Positions 28,165 to 36,408 of a DNA stretch of 64,000 bases are shown piece after piece. The translations under genes were made by a program, and so were the position numbers. The notes under the pieces were generated by a model. The model searched no databases and was not told where the DNA came from. It worked only from the letters and a program-made list of their open reading frames with translations. This stretch comes from Kosakonia radicincitans DSM 16656 (GTDB lineage: Bacteria; Pseudomonadota; Gammaproteobacteria; Enterobacterales; Enterobacteriaceae). Where the stretch lies: the NCBI RefSeq assembly GCF_000280495.2, contig NZ_CP018016.1, positions 4,402,001 to 4,466,000 of the forward strand, in the 5' to 3' direction. Numbering within the stretch: position 1 is the stretch's first letter; each line of letters starts with the position of its first letter.

Positions 28165-28187
28165 TATTCTCTCCTTACGCTTCGCCA

Positions 28188-29165
28188 TCAGCCCCACAGA
28201 GCCGCTGTCGGTGGAAAAAGTTCGCTGCCATCATAATGCAGCCCGTGCGGGCGATCGTCCGCCAGCAGCAGCGGCCCGTCGAGATCAACAACGCTGGCCT
28301 GCTGCGCGACAACCACGGCGGGCGCCATCGACAACGACGTCGCCACCATGCAACCCACCATGATTTGCAGCCCAAGCTGCTGTGCCTGTGCCCGCACGCG
28401 CAACGCTTCGGTCAGGCCGCCGGTCTTGTCGAGCTTGATATTGATAAACTCATAACGCCCCACCAGTTGCGCCAGCGTGGCGGAATCATGGCAGGATTCA
28501 TCGGCGCACAGCGGCACCGGATGCGGCAACTGCGCCAGTACGGCGTCATGCCCCGCCGCAAGCGGCTGCTCGATTAGCGAGACGCCAAGCGCCGCCAGCG
28601 CCGTCGCCTGCTGTAAATAGATACTCTCGTTCCAGCCTTCGTTGGCATCGACGATCAACCGCGCCTGCGGTGCGCCTTCACGCACCGCCGTCACACGGGC
28701 GATATCCTGCTCATCGGCCAGCTTCAGTTTCAGCAAGGGACGCCAGGCGTTTTCCCGCGCCGCCTGCTGCATCTTCGCTGGCGTATCCAGCGACAGCGTA
28801 TAGGCCGTTTGCAGATGGTGCGGCGTTCCGCTGCCGGTCAGTTGCCAGATGCTCTGCCCGCTGCGTTTGCACTGCCAGTCCCAGAAGGCGCAGTCCAGCG
28901 CATTGCGCGCCGCGCCAGCCGGTAGCCGCTGCTGCAACTGCTCGCGGCTCATTCCGGCAGCGAGCTCGCCGCGCAGCGCCTCAATCTGCGCCATCACGCT
29001 CTCAACAGTTTCGCCGTAGCGGGCGTAAGGCAGGCATTCGCCGCGCCCGGTAATGCCCTGCGCCTGCAATGTTACCGACACCACATCGGCCGCCGTACGG
29101 CTGCCGCGCGAGATCGTAAATGCCTGGCGCAGCGGCCAGCGCTCATGCGCTACCGAGAGTTCCAT
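28188..29165 (-). CDS. dgcA: N-acetyl-D-glutamate racemase DgcA (enolase superfamily)
   Basis: The 325-residue enzyme is of the muconate-lactonising/dipeptide-epimerase group of the enolase superfamily. The metal ligands and acid-base residues are visible: KLKLADEQD (Lys), LIVDANEGW (Asp), SLIEQPL (Glu), LCADESC (Asp) and INIKLDKTGG (Lys). By sequence alone it could be an L-Ala-D/L-Glu epimerase. The adjacent DUF1611 gene makes DgcA the better call: in the D-glutamate route described in marine Proteobacteria, DgcN acetylates D-glutamate and DgcA racemises N-acetyl-D-glutamate. Its start overlaps the dgcN stop by 1 base, so it is coupled. Confidence 0.78.
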   Translation of the reverse strand: MELSVAHERWPLRQAFTISRGSRTAADVVSVTLQAQGITGRGECLPYARYGETVESVMAQIEALRGELAAGMSREQLQQRLPAGAARNALDCAFWDWQCKRSGQSIWQLTGSGTPHHLQTAYTLSLDTPAKMQQAARENAWRPLLKLKLADEQDIARVTAVREGAPQARLIVDANEGWNESIYLQQATALAALGVSLIEQPLAAGHDAVLAQLPHPVPLCADESCHDSATLAQLVGRYEFINIKLDKTGGLTEALRVRAQAQQLGLQIMVGCMVATSLSMAPAVVVAQQASVVDLDGPLLLADDRPHGLHYDGSELFPPTAALWG

Positions 29166-30166
29166 TACAGCGTCGCCAACGCGTCTACCAGCGCGCCAAC
29201 GCCCTGACGGAACGGATCAACCACCGGCAGCCCGGTGCGCTGCTGCAGGGAGGACATCAGCGCAATCGCCTCTGCCTTATCCAGCGCCGAGGTATTGACG
29301 GAAATGCCGATAAATTTCGCTTTCGGGTTCGTCAGTTGTGCCATTTTCAGGTTCAGTGCCATGCAATCGAGAATATCCGGTACAGGATAGTCAACGCCGC
29401 GCATATGTGTGCGGGTCGGTTCGTGGCACAGCACCAGCGCATCCGGCTGCGCGCCGTGGATAAGCCCGGTGGTCACTCCGGCAAAGGAAGGGTGAAACAG
29501 CGAGCCCTGCCCTTCGATGATATCCCAGTGATCGGCGTCGTTATCCGGGGCGAGGGTTTCCACCGCGCCGGAGACGAAGTCCGAGACAACCGCATCTACG
29601 CTGATGCCGCTGCCGCTAATCAGAATGCCGGTCTGCCCGGTTGCGCGGAAGGTGGCTTTGCCGCCACGGGCGAGGATCTCTTTTTCAATCGCCAGCGCCG
29701 TGTACATCTTGCCGCAGGAGCAGTCCGTACCAACCGGCAGCAGACGTTTGCCGCTGCGTTTACGCCCGCTGGCGACAGGATATTGCTGAGTCGGGTGGCG
29801 AACATCAAACAGCGAGCGGCCAAGACGGTCGGCCAGCGCCTTCAATTCCGGGACATCAGCCAGTTTATTATGCAGGCCCGCCGCCAGATCCAACCCACTT
29901 TCCAACGCATGGCTGAGGATGGAAATCCACTCTTTTGAAATAATACCACCGCGGTTAGCGACGCCGACTACCAGCGTTTTTGCTCCCGCTTTTACCGCTG
30001 CGTCAATATCCATATCCGGCAACTGACAATTGGCATGACAGTTCGCCATACGGTATTGCCCGACACAATATTCCGGGTGCCATTGTTTAATTCCTTCCGC
30101 GACTTTCGCCGCCAGTTGATCGTGCGCATCACCTAAAAAAAGCAGATAGGGTTTTTGAATATTCAT
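29165..30166 (-). CDS. dgcN: D-glutamate N-acetyltransferase DgcN (DUF1611)
   Basis: This 333-residue protein belongs to the DUF1611 family. It has a P-loop-like segment LPVGTDCSCGKMYTALAIEKE (about 165-185) and a conserved QTGILISGSGISVDAVVSDFVSGAVE block. DgcN is reported to acetylate D-glutamate, the first step of a D-glutamate catabolic route; the DgcN/DgcA gene pair here has the same order. GAGGGGGA lies 7 bases before the ATG. It is first in dgcN-dgcA-dat and divergent from a Liv-type ABC importer. A possible promoter with two direct repeats lies upstream (30249-30299). The substrate is inferred from the family, not shown. Confidence 0.78.
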   Translation of the reverse strand: MNIQKPYLLFLGDAHDQLAAKVAEGIKQWHPEYCVGQYRMANCHANCQLPDMDIDAAVKAGAKTLVVGVANRGGIISKEWISILSHALESGLDLAAGLHNKLADVPELKALADRLGRSLFDVRHPTQQYPVASGRKRSGKRLLPVGTDCSCGKMYTALAIEKEILARGGKATFRATGQTGILISGSGISVDAVVSDFVSGAVETLAPDNDADHWDIIEGQGSLFHPSFAGVTTGLIHGAQPDALVLCHEPTRTHMRGVDYPVPDILDCMALNLKMAQLTNPKAKFIGISVNTSALDKAEAIALMSSLQQRTGLPVVDPFRQGVGALVDALATL

Positions 30167-30720
30167 TATTTATCCCCCTCAGGATAAGACTGAATAAAAT
30201 AATTAACGCAGAAATAACATTTCTGAAAAATGGAATAATAAACTGACTGCCAATGCAGAATAACAAGGGTTTTATTATTGTCAACCACCGCCAATGCAGG
30301 CCTTAATTACCATATTTATTACAATTATCCAGTTTTTTATGCTGCCAAAGAGTTTGTAAAAAACAACTGAAAATATTTTTATCTTTAAACAAGGCGATTG
30401 CAGACAGCGCAGGCATGAAAATATTTTGCGCGCTACCTCACTTATTTATTCATGCACCACAACGGCGCACCTGCACTATTTTAGGCAACCAAAACAGTGC
30501 TATCACGGCGGGTAAATCTATAAGAAGAATGGATGAGAAAAATCTAATTAATGGATGTATGGTGAAATCGTTATTAACAGGCAAATCCTTTATTAAATAA
30601 ATGCGATAAATCAAAAGCATCAGGCCGTTAATTCCTGTATTCCGGCCGCTTCGTTATTCCAGTGTTGCGCATTAATTGATGGTTAAACATAAACAATCAA
30701 CTGACGGACGTGAGGTAACA
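30167..30720. other. 554-base divergent regulatory region dgcN/liv
   Basis: No supportable gene is present: an ORF at 30415-30600 has no ribosome site or domain. The stretch is AT-rich and holds the proposed dgcN promoter with flanking repeats (30249-30299). I found no convincing -24/-12 element, and no clear sigma70 promoter for the transporter operon. It probably serves both divergent operons. Confidence 0.6.
30249..30299 (-). promoter_or_regulatory. dgcN promoter flanked by direct repeats
   Basis: On the - strand -35 TTGACA (30279-30284) and -10 TATTCT (30257-30262) are 16 bases apart, with an AT-rich spacer. The 10-mer GCCAATGCAG occurs at 30249-30258 and again at 30290-30299. The copies are 41 bases apart, close to four DNA turns. 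One lies at the start site, the other just upstream of -35. They look like an operator pair. Confidence 0.5.
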
Positions 30721-31857
30721 ATGAAGAGTTTTGGTGGGAAAGTCTCTTTAATGGCCGTACTGATTTCCGGCCTGGCGGGCGCACACAGTGCACTGGCAGA
30801 AGAAATTAAAATCGGTGTGGTGTTGCCGCTGAGCGGCGCGCTGAGCGGCTATGGTCAGCCTTCACAAAAAGGTCTGGATCTGATTCAGAGCATCACCCCG
30901 ACGCTGAAAAACGGCGATACCATTAAACTTATCGTCATCGACGATAAGAGTGACAAAGTCGAAGCGGCGAACGCCATGCAGCGCCTGGTGTCCAGCGATA
31001 AAGTGGATGCCGTGATCGGTGAAGTGACCTCTTCGAATACGCTGGCGATGGTGAAAATCGCCGACGACACTAAAACGCCGCTGGTCTCTTCGACGGCAAC
31101 GAACGATCGTGTTACCCGCAACCATCCGTATGTCAGCCGCGTCTGCTTCTCGGACAGCTTCCAGGGCGTGGTCGGCGCGAACCTGGCATCCCGCGATCTG
31201 AAAGCCAAAACCGCCGCCATCGTGTTTGACAGCAGCAACGACTACTCGGTTGGCCTGGCGAAAGCCTTCCGTACCCAGTTCCTGAAAAACGGCGGCACCA
31301 TTCCTATCGAAGTGCAGGCGCCATCGGGCAGCAAAGATTTCAAAGCGCAACTCTCCAGCGTGAAAGCGAAAAACGTCGACATGATCTACATGCCGATTTA
31401 CTACACCGAAGGCGCGCTGATTGCCGTGCAGGCGAAACAGCTCGGTCTCAACAAACCGGTCGTGGGCGGCGATGGCCTGGCGGCGGACCCGGTATTTTTC
31501 GAAGTGGGTAAAGATGCGGTCAACGGCTATATGACCACCGATTACTACTCACCGAACGCCAAAGAGCAGACGCCCGCTGGCGAAGCCTTTATCAAAGCCT
31601 GGGAAGAGAAGTTCAAAACCCCGACCCACACCTGGGGTGCGATGGCGGCCGATGCGTACAACGTGATCGTCAACGCCATGAACCAGTGTAATAACCCGCG
31701 CGATCGCGTCTGTGTTAACGAGAAAATCCGCGCCACCAAAGACTTCCAGGGTGTGACCGGTACGCTGACGCTGAAAGATGGCGATGCGGTACGCAGTGCG
31801 GTGATCAACGAAGTGAAAGATGGCCAGCTCGCCTTTAAAACCGTAGTTAATCCGTAA
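30721..31857 (+). CDS. Liv-type ABC transporter, periplasmic binding protein
   Basis: This 378-residue binding protein has a signal peptide (MKSFGGKVSLMAVLISGLAGAHSALA, cut after ALA at about residue 26) and a class I periplasmic-binding fold of the leucine/LivK type: IKIGVVLPLSGALSGYGQPSQKGLDL and the conserved VSRVCFSDSFQGVVGANLA. It presents an amino acid or amide to the permease encoded next. The ligand is not certain. Position beside dgcN-dgcA-dat suggests D-glutamate, another D-amino acid or a peptide fragment. GAGG lies 6 bases before the ATG. It heads a five-gene import operon. Confidence 0.9.
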   Translation: MKSFGGKVSLMAVLISGLAGAHSALAEEIKIGVVLPLSGALSGYGQPSQKGLDLIQSITPTLKNGDTIKLIVIDDKSDKVEAANAMQRLVSSDKVDAVIGEVTSSNTLAMVKIADDTKTPLVSSTATNDRVTRNHPYVSRVCFSDSFQGVVGANLASRDLKAKTAAIVFDSSNDYSVGLAKAFRTQFLKNGGTIPIEVQAPSGSKDFKAQLSSVKAKNVDMIYMPIYYTEGALIAVQAKQLGLNKPVVGGDGLAADPVFFEVGKDAVNGYMTTDYYSPNAKEQTPAGEAFIKAWEEKFKTPTHTWGAMAADAYNVIVNAMNQCNNPRDRVCVNEKIRATKDFQGVTGTLTLKDGDAVRSAVINEVKDGQLAFKTVVNP

Positions 31858-31889
31858 GCAGTAACCGGCTGTTAATAAGAGGTTTTTTA

Positions 31890-32789
31890 ATGGATGGCGC
31901 CATTTTTCTCCAGCAGGTAGTCAACGGCATGAGTCTGGGCGGCATGTACGCCCTGATCGCTATCGGCTACACCATGGTTTACGGGGTTCTGCGCCTGATC
32001 AACTTCGCGCACGCGGATGTGATGATGGTCGGCGCATTTGCCACCCTGTTTCTGTTTTCCTCGATTGGGCTACCCTTTGGGGTAGCCATTTTTCTGACCC
32101 TCGGTTTGTGCGGCCTGCTGGGCATGTTCATTGACCGGGTCGCCTATCGCCCGCTGCGTCAGGCATCGAAAATTTCGATGCTGATCACCGCCATCGGCGT
32201 CAGTTTTTTTCTCGAAAACCTGTTCAACGTGCTGTTTGGCGGCAGTTCGCGCTTCTTCTCCGCGCCGGACTACTTCAACAAAACGCTGACCTTCGGCCAC
32301 ATCATCATTACCAACGTGGCGTGGATCGTGCCGGTGATCACCGTGCTGCTGTTGCTGGCGATCCTCTGGCTGCTCTATCGCACCCGTTATGGTATGGCGA
32401 TCCGCGCAGTGGCGTTTGACGTTAATACCGTGCGGCTGATGGGCATCGACGCGAACCGCATTATCTCGCTGGTGTTTGCCCTCGGCAGCAGCCTCGCAGC
32501 GCTGGGTGGCGTGTTTTACTCCATCAGCTACCCAACCATTGACCCGTTAATGGGCGTGCTAATTGGCCTGAAAGCCTTTGCGGCAGCGGTGCTTGGCGGT
32601 ATTGGCAGCGTCACTGGCGCGGTGCTCGGCGGCTTTATTCTCGGCTTTACCGAAGTGGTCGCGGTCGCCATTTTCCCCGAGCTTGGCGGCTATAAGGACG
32701 CGTTCGCTTTCATGTTTTTGATTCTGGTCTTGCTGTTCCGCCCGGTAGGCATCATGGGTGACGAACGCCTGGAAAGGAGCCGTTTCTGA
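31890..32789 (+). CDS. branched-chain-type ABC permease LivH-like
   Basis: The 299-residue inner-membrane permease resembles LivH: MDGAIFLQQVVNGMSLGGMYALIAIGYTMVYGVLRLINFAHADVMMVGAFATL opens it, and a second LivH-like block AFAAAVLGGIGSVTGAVLGGFILGFTEV lies near residues 230-257. About eight helices are visible. It pairs with the LivM-like subunit. Its last base overlaps the first base of the next ATG (TGATG), so the genes are coupled. A terminator-like hairpin with a T-tract lies inside the coding region near codon 60. Confidence 0.91.
   Translation: MDGAIFLQQVVNGMSLGGMYALIAIGYTMVYGVLRLINFAHADVMMVGAFATLFLFSSIGLPFGVAIFLTLGLCGLLGMFIDRVAYRPLRQASKISMLITAIGVSFFLENLFNVLFGGSSRFFSAPDYFNKTLTFGHIIITNVAWIVPVITVLLLLAILWLLYRTRYGMAIRAVAFDVNTVRLMGIDANRIISLVFALGSSLAALGGVFYSISYPTIDPLMGVLIGLKAFAAAVLGGIGSVTGAVLGGFILGFTEVVAVAIFPELGGYKDAFAFMFLILVLLFRPVGIMGDERLERSRF
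32068..32093 (+). terminator. terminator-like hairpin inside livH-like gene
   Basis: GGCTACCC and GGGTAGCC form an 8-bp GC-rich stem around TTTG, followed by ATTTTT. The geometry is that of an intrinsic terminator, but it lies inside the reading frame. Ribosomes would normally suppress it, so it may cause polarity when translation is slow. Confidence 0.45.
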
Positions 32790-33835
32790 TGTTGAACCCG
32801 ACCACGACGCTTGCCGCGCAGGGGCGTAACCTGCTGATTATTCTTATCACCATTGCGCTACTGGCAGGGATTAACCTGCTGTTTAACGACTACATTGTGC
32901 GGGTAATCAGCACCGTTTTTGTCTTTATGATCCTCGCTGTCAGCTACAACCTGATTAACGGCGTCACCGGCCAGCTTTCGCTGGAGCCTAACGGATTTGT
33001 CGCCGTTGGCGCATATGTCACCGCGCTGTTTATTCTCTCCAGCGACAGCAAAATGGATATGTTCGAAATGGCGGCGCCCAGCCCGTTTATTATGGTGCTG
33101 CACGCCAGCTTCCTGCCCGCGCTGTTAATCAGCGGCGTGTGCGCGGCCGTGCTGGCGGTGTGTCTGGCGTTTCCGGTCTTCCGCGTGCGCGGCGACTATC
33201 TGGCGATTGTCACGCTTGGCTTCGGTTTTATTATCAAGATCCTCGCCATTAACAACCCGCAAATCACCAACGGCGCGATTGGGCTGAACGATATTCCCCA
33301 GCAGCCGCATCTGCTGTTCTGGTGCGGCCTGTTCGCGCTGGCGGCAACCGGGATGATCCTGCAACTGGTGTGGTCGAAGTACGGTCGCATGATGAAGGCG
33401 ATTCGCGACGATGAAGATGCGGCGATTGCGATGGGCATCAATACCTTCCGCATTAAAACCTGCGCGTTCGCCACCAGCGCTTTTTTTGAAGGGATTGGCG
33501 GCGGCCTGCTGGCCTCGCTGCTGACGACGATCTCGCCGGGGTTGTTCGATTTTATGCTCACCTTCCAGTTGCTGATCATTATTGTGCTTGGCGGTCTGGG
33601 CAGCACCACTGGCGCGCTACTGGGCACCATTGTGGTGGTCGGTAGCGGCGAATGGCTGCGTTTCCTTGACCAGCCGCTGTCGCTGTTCGGTCACGATCTT
33701 GGCTCTTATCCGGGGCTGCGGATGGTGGTCTTCTCACTGCTGCTGTTGCTGATTATGTTGTTCGCCCGTGAAGGGTTGCTGGGGAAAAAAGAGCTGTGGC
33801 AGTTGCGCAGAAGGAGCCGTCATGACAGCAAATAA
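32789..33835 (+). CDS. branched-chain-type ABC permease LivM-like
   Basis: The 348-residue second permease subunit has LivM features: NLINGVTGQLSLEPNGFVAVGAYV near residues 52-75, YLAIVTLGFGFIIKIL at about 136-151, and AFFEGIGGGLLASLL in the second half. AAAGGAGC precedes the start by 6 bases. It overlaps the next ATPase gene by 14 bases. It should form the membrane channel with the LivH-like protein. The C-terminus is strongly basic (LRRRSRHDSK). No charged insertions or truncation are seen. Confidence 0.9.
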   Translation: MLNPTTTLAAQGRNLLIILITIALLAGINLLFNDYIVRVISTVFVFMILAVSYNLINGVTGQLSLEPNGFVAVGAYVTALFILSSDSKMDMFEMAAPSPFIMVLHASFLPALLISGVCAAVLAVCLAFPVFRVRGDYLAIVTLGFGFIIKILAINNPQITNGAIGLNDIPQQPHLLFWCGLFALAATGMILQLVWSKYGRMMKAIRDDEDAAIAMGINTFRIKTCAFATSAFFEGIGGGLLASLLTTISPGLFDFMLTFQLLIIIVLGGLGSTTGALLGTIVVVGSGEWLRFLDQPLSLFGHDLGSYPGLRMVVFSLLLLLIMLFAREGLLGKKELWQLRRRSRHDSK

Positions 33836-34604
33836 CGTCATCCTGCAAGTCGAGGATATTGTGATGCAGTTCGGCGGGTTGCGGGCCATCGATAACGTCA
33901 GTTTTCATGTCGATGAAGCGGAGATTTTCGGCCTTATCGGCCCCAATGGCGCAGGGAAAACCACGCTGTTTAACGTCATCACTGCGAACTACAAACCAAC
34001 CAGCGGCAGCGTGACGCTGGCGGGGAAATCGATCAAAGGGCTGAAGCCCAACCAGGTAGTGAATGCCGGTATTGCGCGAACCTTCCAGAATATCCGCCTG
34101 TTTAACTCCATGACGGTGCTGGAAAACGTGATGGTCGGGCTGGATCACGCCAGCCGCTATTCGCTGCTGGAAGCGGCGTTGCATATTGGCCGCTACTTCC
34201 CGGCTGAACGCGCCGCGCGGGCAAAAGCGATGGAACTGCTGGAGTATATCGGCATTGCCGAGTACGCCGATTTGCAGGCCACCAATTTGAGTTACGGCAA
34301 CCAGCGTAAAGTGGAGATTGCCCGCGCGCTGGCAACGGCGCCGCAACTGCTGTTGCTGGATGAGCCCGCCGCCGGGATGAACCCGAAAGAGACGGAAGAT
34401 CTGGCCGGGCTGATTTTCCGCATGCGCAAGGATTATCAACTGAGCGTGCTGCTCATTGAACATGACATGCCTTTCGTCAACGCATTGTGCGAACGGGTAA
34501 TGGTGCTGGAGTATGGCAAACCGCTGTTTAGCGGGCTGATGTCTGAGGCGATCCAACATCCGGAGGTGATCTCCGCCTACCTGGGGGAGGTACGTTATGC
34601 TTAG
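33822..34604 (+). CDS. ABC transporter ATPase LivG-like
   Basis: This 260-residue nucleotide-binding subunit is LivG-like. Walker A is GLIGPNGAGKTTLFN (about 39-52), the signature motif is LSYGNQRKVEIARAL, and Walker B is LLLLDEPAAGMNP. The long insertion LDHASRYSLLEAALHIGRYFPAE is typical of LivG rather than LivF. I set the start at the ATG giving MTANNVILQVED, with AAGGAG 6 bases upstream, inside the end of the permease gene. The livF-like gene starts 8 bases before its stop. Confidence 0.92.
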   Translation: MTANNVILQVEDIVMQFGGLRAIDNVSFHVDEAEIFGLIGPNGAGKTTLFNVITANYKPTSGSVTLAGKSIKGLKPNQVVNAGIARTFQNIRLFNSMTVLENVMVGLDHASRYSLLEAALHIGRYFPAERAARAKAMELLEYIGIAEYADLQATNLSYGNQRKVEIARALATAPQLLLLDEPAAGMNPKETEDLAGLIFRMRKDYQLSVLLIEHDMPFVNALCERVMVLEYGKPLFSGLMSEAIQHPEVISAYLGEVRYA

Positions 34605-35292
34605 CGCCCGCGAGTTAAAGGTATTTTATGGCGTCATTCAGGGGCTGAAAGGCATCGATATTGAGATCAACGACCGCGAAATTGTGACGCTGATTGGCAG
34701 CAACGGCGCGGGAAAAACCTCGACGCTGAACGGCATCATCAACCTGGTGCGCTCAACCGGGACGGTAAATTTCCTCAATGAGGATATCTCGCGCAGCCAG
34801 ACGCACCATATCGTGCGTAAAGGGCTGGCGCTGGTGCCGGAAGGCCGCAAAATCTTCACTAACCTGACCATCGAAGAAAACCTGCGCATGGGGGCGTATA
34901 ACAACCTCGCAAACTTCACCCGCCTGCGGGACCGCATGTTTACCCTGTTCCCGCGCCTGAAGGAGCGGCGTAAACAGATGGCGGGCACCATGAGCGGCGG
35001 TGAGCAGCAGATGCTGGCGATCGCCCGCGCATTGATGAGTGAGCCGGTGTTGTTGATGCTGGATGAGCCAAGCCTCGGTCTGGCTCCGAAAGTGGTGGGT
35101 GAGCTGTTTACCACCATCCGTCAGTTGCGCGAAGAGAACATCACCATTCTGCTGGTAGAGCAAAACGCCACCGCGGCGCTGACCATCGCCGATCGCGCTT
35201 ATGTGCTGGAGAATGGCAAGATTGTACTTTCCGGCGCGGCGCAGGAGGTGCTCGCCAACCCGGAAGTGAAAAAGATGTATCTCGGCGGGTAA
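34597..35292 (+). CDS. ABC transporter ATPase LivF-like
   Basis: The 231-residue second ATPase is LivF-like. Walker A is LIGSNGAGKTSTLNG, the signature motif is TMSGGEQQMLAIARAL, and Walker B is LLMLDEPSLGLAPK. Its start has GGGGAGG 5 bases upstream and overlaps the previous gene. It ends the importer operon. REP-like palindromes follow, then the convergent LysR gene. As in other Liv systems the two ATPases should form a heterodimer below the LivH/LivM-like pair. Confidence 0.92.
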   Translation: MLSARELKVFYGVIQGLKGIDIEINDREIVTLIGSNGAGKTSTLNGIINLVRSTGTVNFLNEDISRSQTHHIVRKGLALVPEGRKIFTNLTIEENLRMGAYNNLANFTRLRDRMFTLFPRLKERRKQMAGTMSGGEQQMLAIARALMSEPVLLMLDEPSLGLAPKVVGELFTTIRQLREENITILLVEQNATAALTIADRAYVLENGKIVLSGAAQEVLANPEVKKMYLGG

Positions 35293-35311
35293 ACTCTATT
35301 CGTGGCTTGAT

Positions 35312-35385
35312 GCCGGGTAGCGGCTTCGCCTTACCCGGCGCGATAAATGCCATGCCCGATAAGCCTTCGCGCTGTCGGGCATGGC
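35312..35385. repeat. REP-like palindrome pair after livF-like gene
   Basis: Two strong palindromes lie between convergent genes. GCCGGGTAGCGGCTTCGCCT, then TACCCGGC (35312-35339), is a REP-like unit. GCCATGCCCGA (35349-35359) pairs perfectly with TCGGGCATGGC (35375-35385). They probably stabilise or end both 3' mRNA ends. Confidence 0.65.
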
Positions 35386-35392
35386 GGTGCGA

Positions 35393-36292
35393 TCACGGTT
35401 GCGGCCAGCGATGCTCCTCGGAGGCCGCCGTTGCCAGCAGCCAGTCGCGAAAATCCCGGCTCATCCGCTGTAATACGGCGGATTCGTCGTACACCAGGTA
35501 ATAGGCAATCGGTGAAGCGACGGTAATGGCCAGCGGGCAGATCAAACGCCCACGGCTTAATGCCTCCGCCACCAGTACCCGGCGCACCAGCGCAACGCCC
35601 CTGCCCGCCAGTGCGGCTTCAATCACACCGTTTGAATCGATAAATACCGGGCCTTTATCGATATCCACATCATGTATGCCCTGCGTGTCGAACCACAAAC
35701 GCCAGTCCAGCCGGTGTTCATCATGCAGCAGCGGGTAATTCAGTAATTCGCGCGGCGAAGCGGGACGGTTTTCCGCCAGCAGCGCCGGGCTGCACACCGG
35801 CAACAGATGGTCGTTCACCAGACAGTGCGACTGAAGCCCCGGATACACACCCGCGCCGTGACGTACGGCAAAATCGATCCCTTCATTGCTCAGATTGACC
35901 ACCCGGTTAGTGGTATTAATCTGCACCTCCACGCCGGGATGCAGTTTTTCGAAAGCGCCCAATCGCGGCAACAACCACTGAATGGCGAAGCCGGGCGTGC
36001 AACTGACGGTGACTTTGCTCTGGCTGGCGTTATCCATTAGCCGCTGCGTGGCCTGTGATATCTGGTTAAACGCAGGCTGAATAGCGCGCAGGTAAATGTG
36101 CCCTTCCGCCGTCAGCGCCAGAAAGCGCGGCCCGCGCATAAACAACCGGACATTCAGCCACGCCTCAAGCCTGGCGATTTGCTGGCTCACGGCACTGGCG
36201 GTAATGCATAACTCCTCGGCCGCCGCTTTCATACTCATATGTCGGGCGACGGTAGCAAAACAGATTAACGCCTGCAGGGGCGGTAGGGTCAT
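35393..36292 (-). CDS. LysR-family regulator, GcvA-like
   Basis: This 299-residue regulator has an N-terminal winged helix-turn-helix (MTLPPLQALICFATVARHMSMKAAAEELCITASAVSQQIARLE) and a C-terminal effector-binding domain of the GcvA type (DFAVRHGAGVYPGLQSHCLVND). I chose the ATG at 36292 (MTLPPLQ), with GGAG 8 bases upstream, over the longer frame. It is divergent from the EamA exporter across 116 bases; that arrangement usually means the regulator controls its neighbour. The intergenic space contains GTGCAACTAAA (36314-36324) and the complements TTTAGTT (36376) and AGTTGCAC (36400), possible LysR sites. Confidence 0.88.
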   Translation of the reverse strand: MTLPPLQALICFATVARHMSMKAAAEELCITASAVSQQIARLEAWLNVRLFMRGPRFLALTAEGHIYLRAIQPAFNQISQATQRLMDNASQSKVTVSCTPGFAIQWLLPRLGAFEKLHPGVEVQINTTNRVVNLSNEGIDFAVRHGAGVYPGLQSHCLVNDHLLPVCSPALLAENRPASPRELLNYPLLHDEHRLDWRLWFDTQGIHDVDIDKGPVFIDSNGVIEAALAGRGVALVRRVLVAEALSRGRLICPLAITVASPIAYYLVYDESAVLQRMSRDFRDWLLATAASEEHRWPQP

Positions 36293-36408
36293 CGCGGCTC
36301 TCCGCATAATTAAGTGCAACTAAACTGTAGCAAAAATGCTGGTTTGTCAGCCTGATGCCACCGGGGTAAAACATTTTTAGTTAAAAACGCAACACAAGGA
36401 GTTGCACA

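Noticed and set aside
30453..30469. TGCACC-ACAAC-GGCGCA, an 11-of-12 match to the NtrC site, upstream of the Liv-type importer.
   Set aside because: No -24/-12 promoter with GG-N10-GC was found in the following 150 bases, so an NtrC role is not supported; kept out of the feature list.
30415..30600. 61-codon ORF on the + strand in the dgcN/liv intergenic region.
   Set aside because: No ribosome site, no recognisable domain, composition of the intergenic DNA; likely chance.
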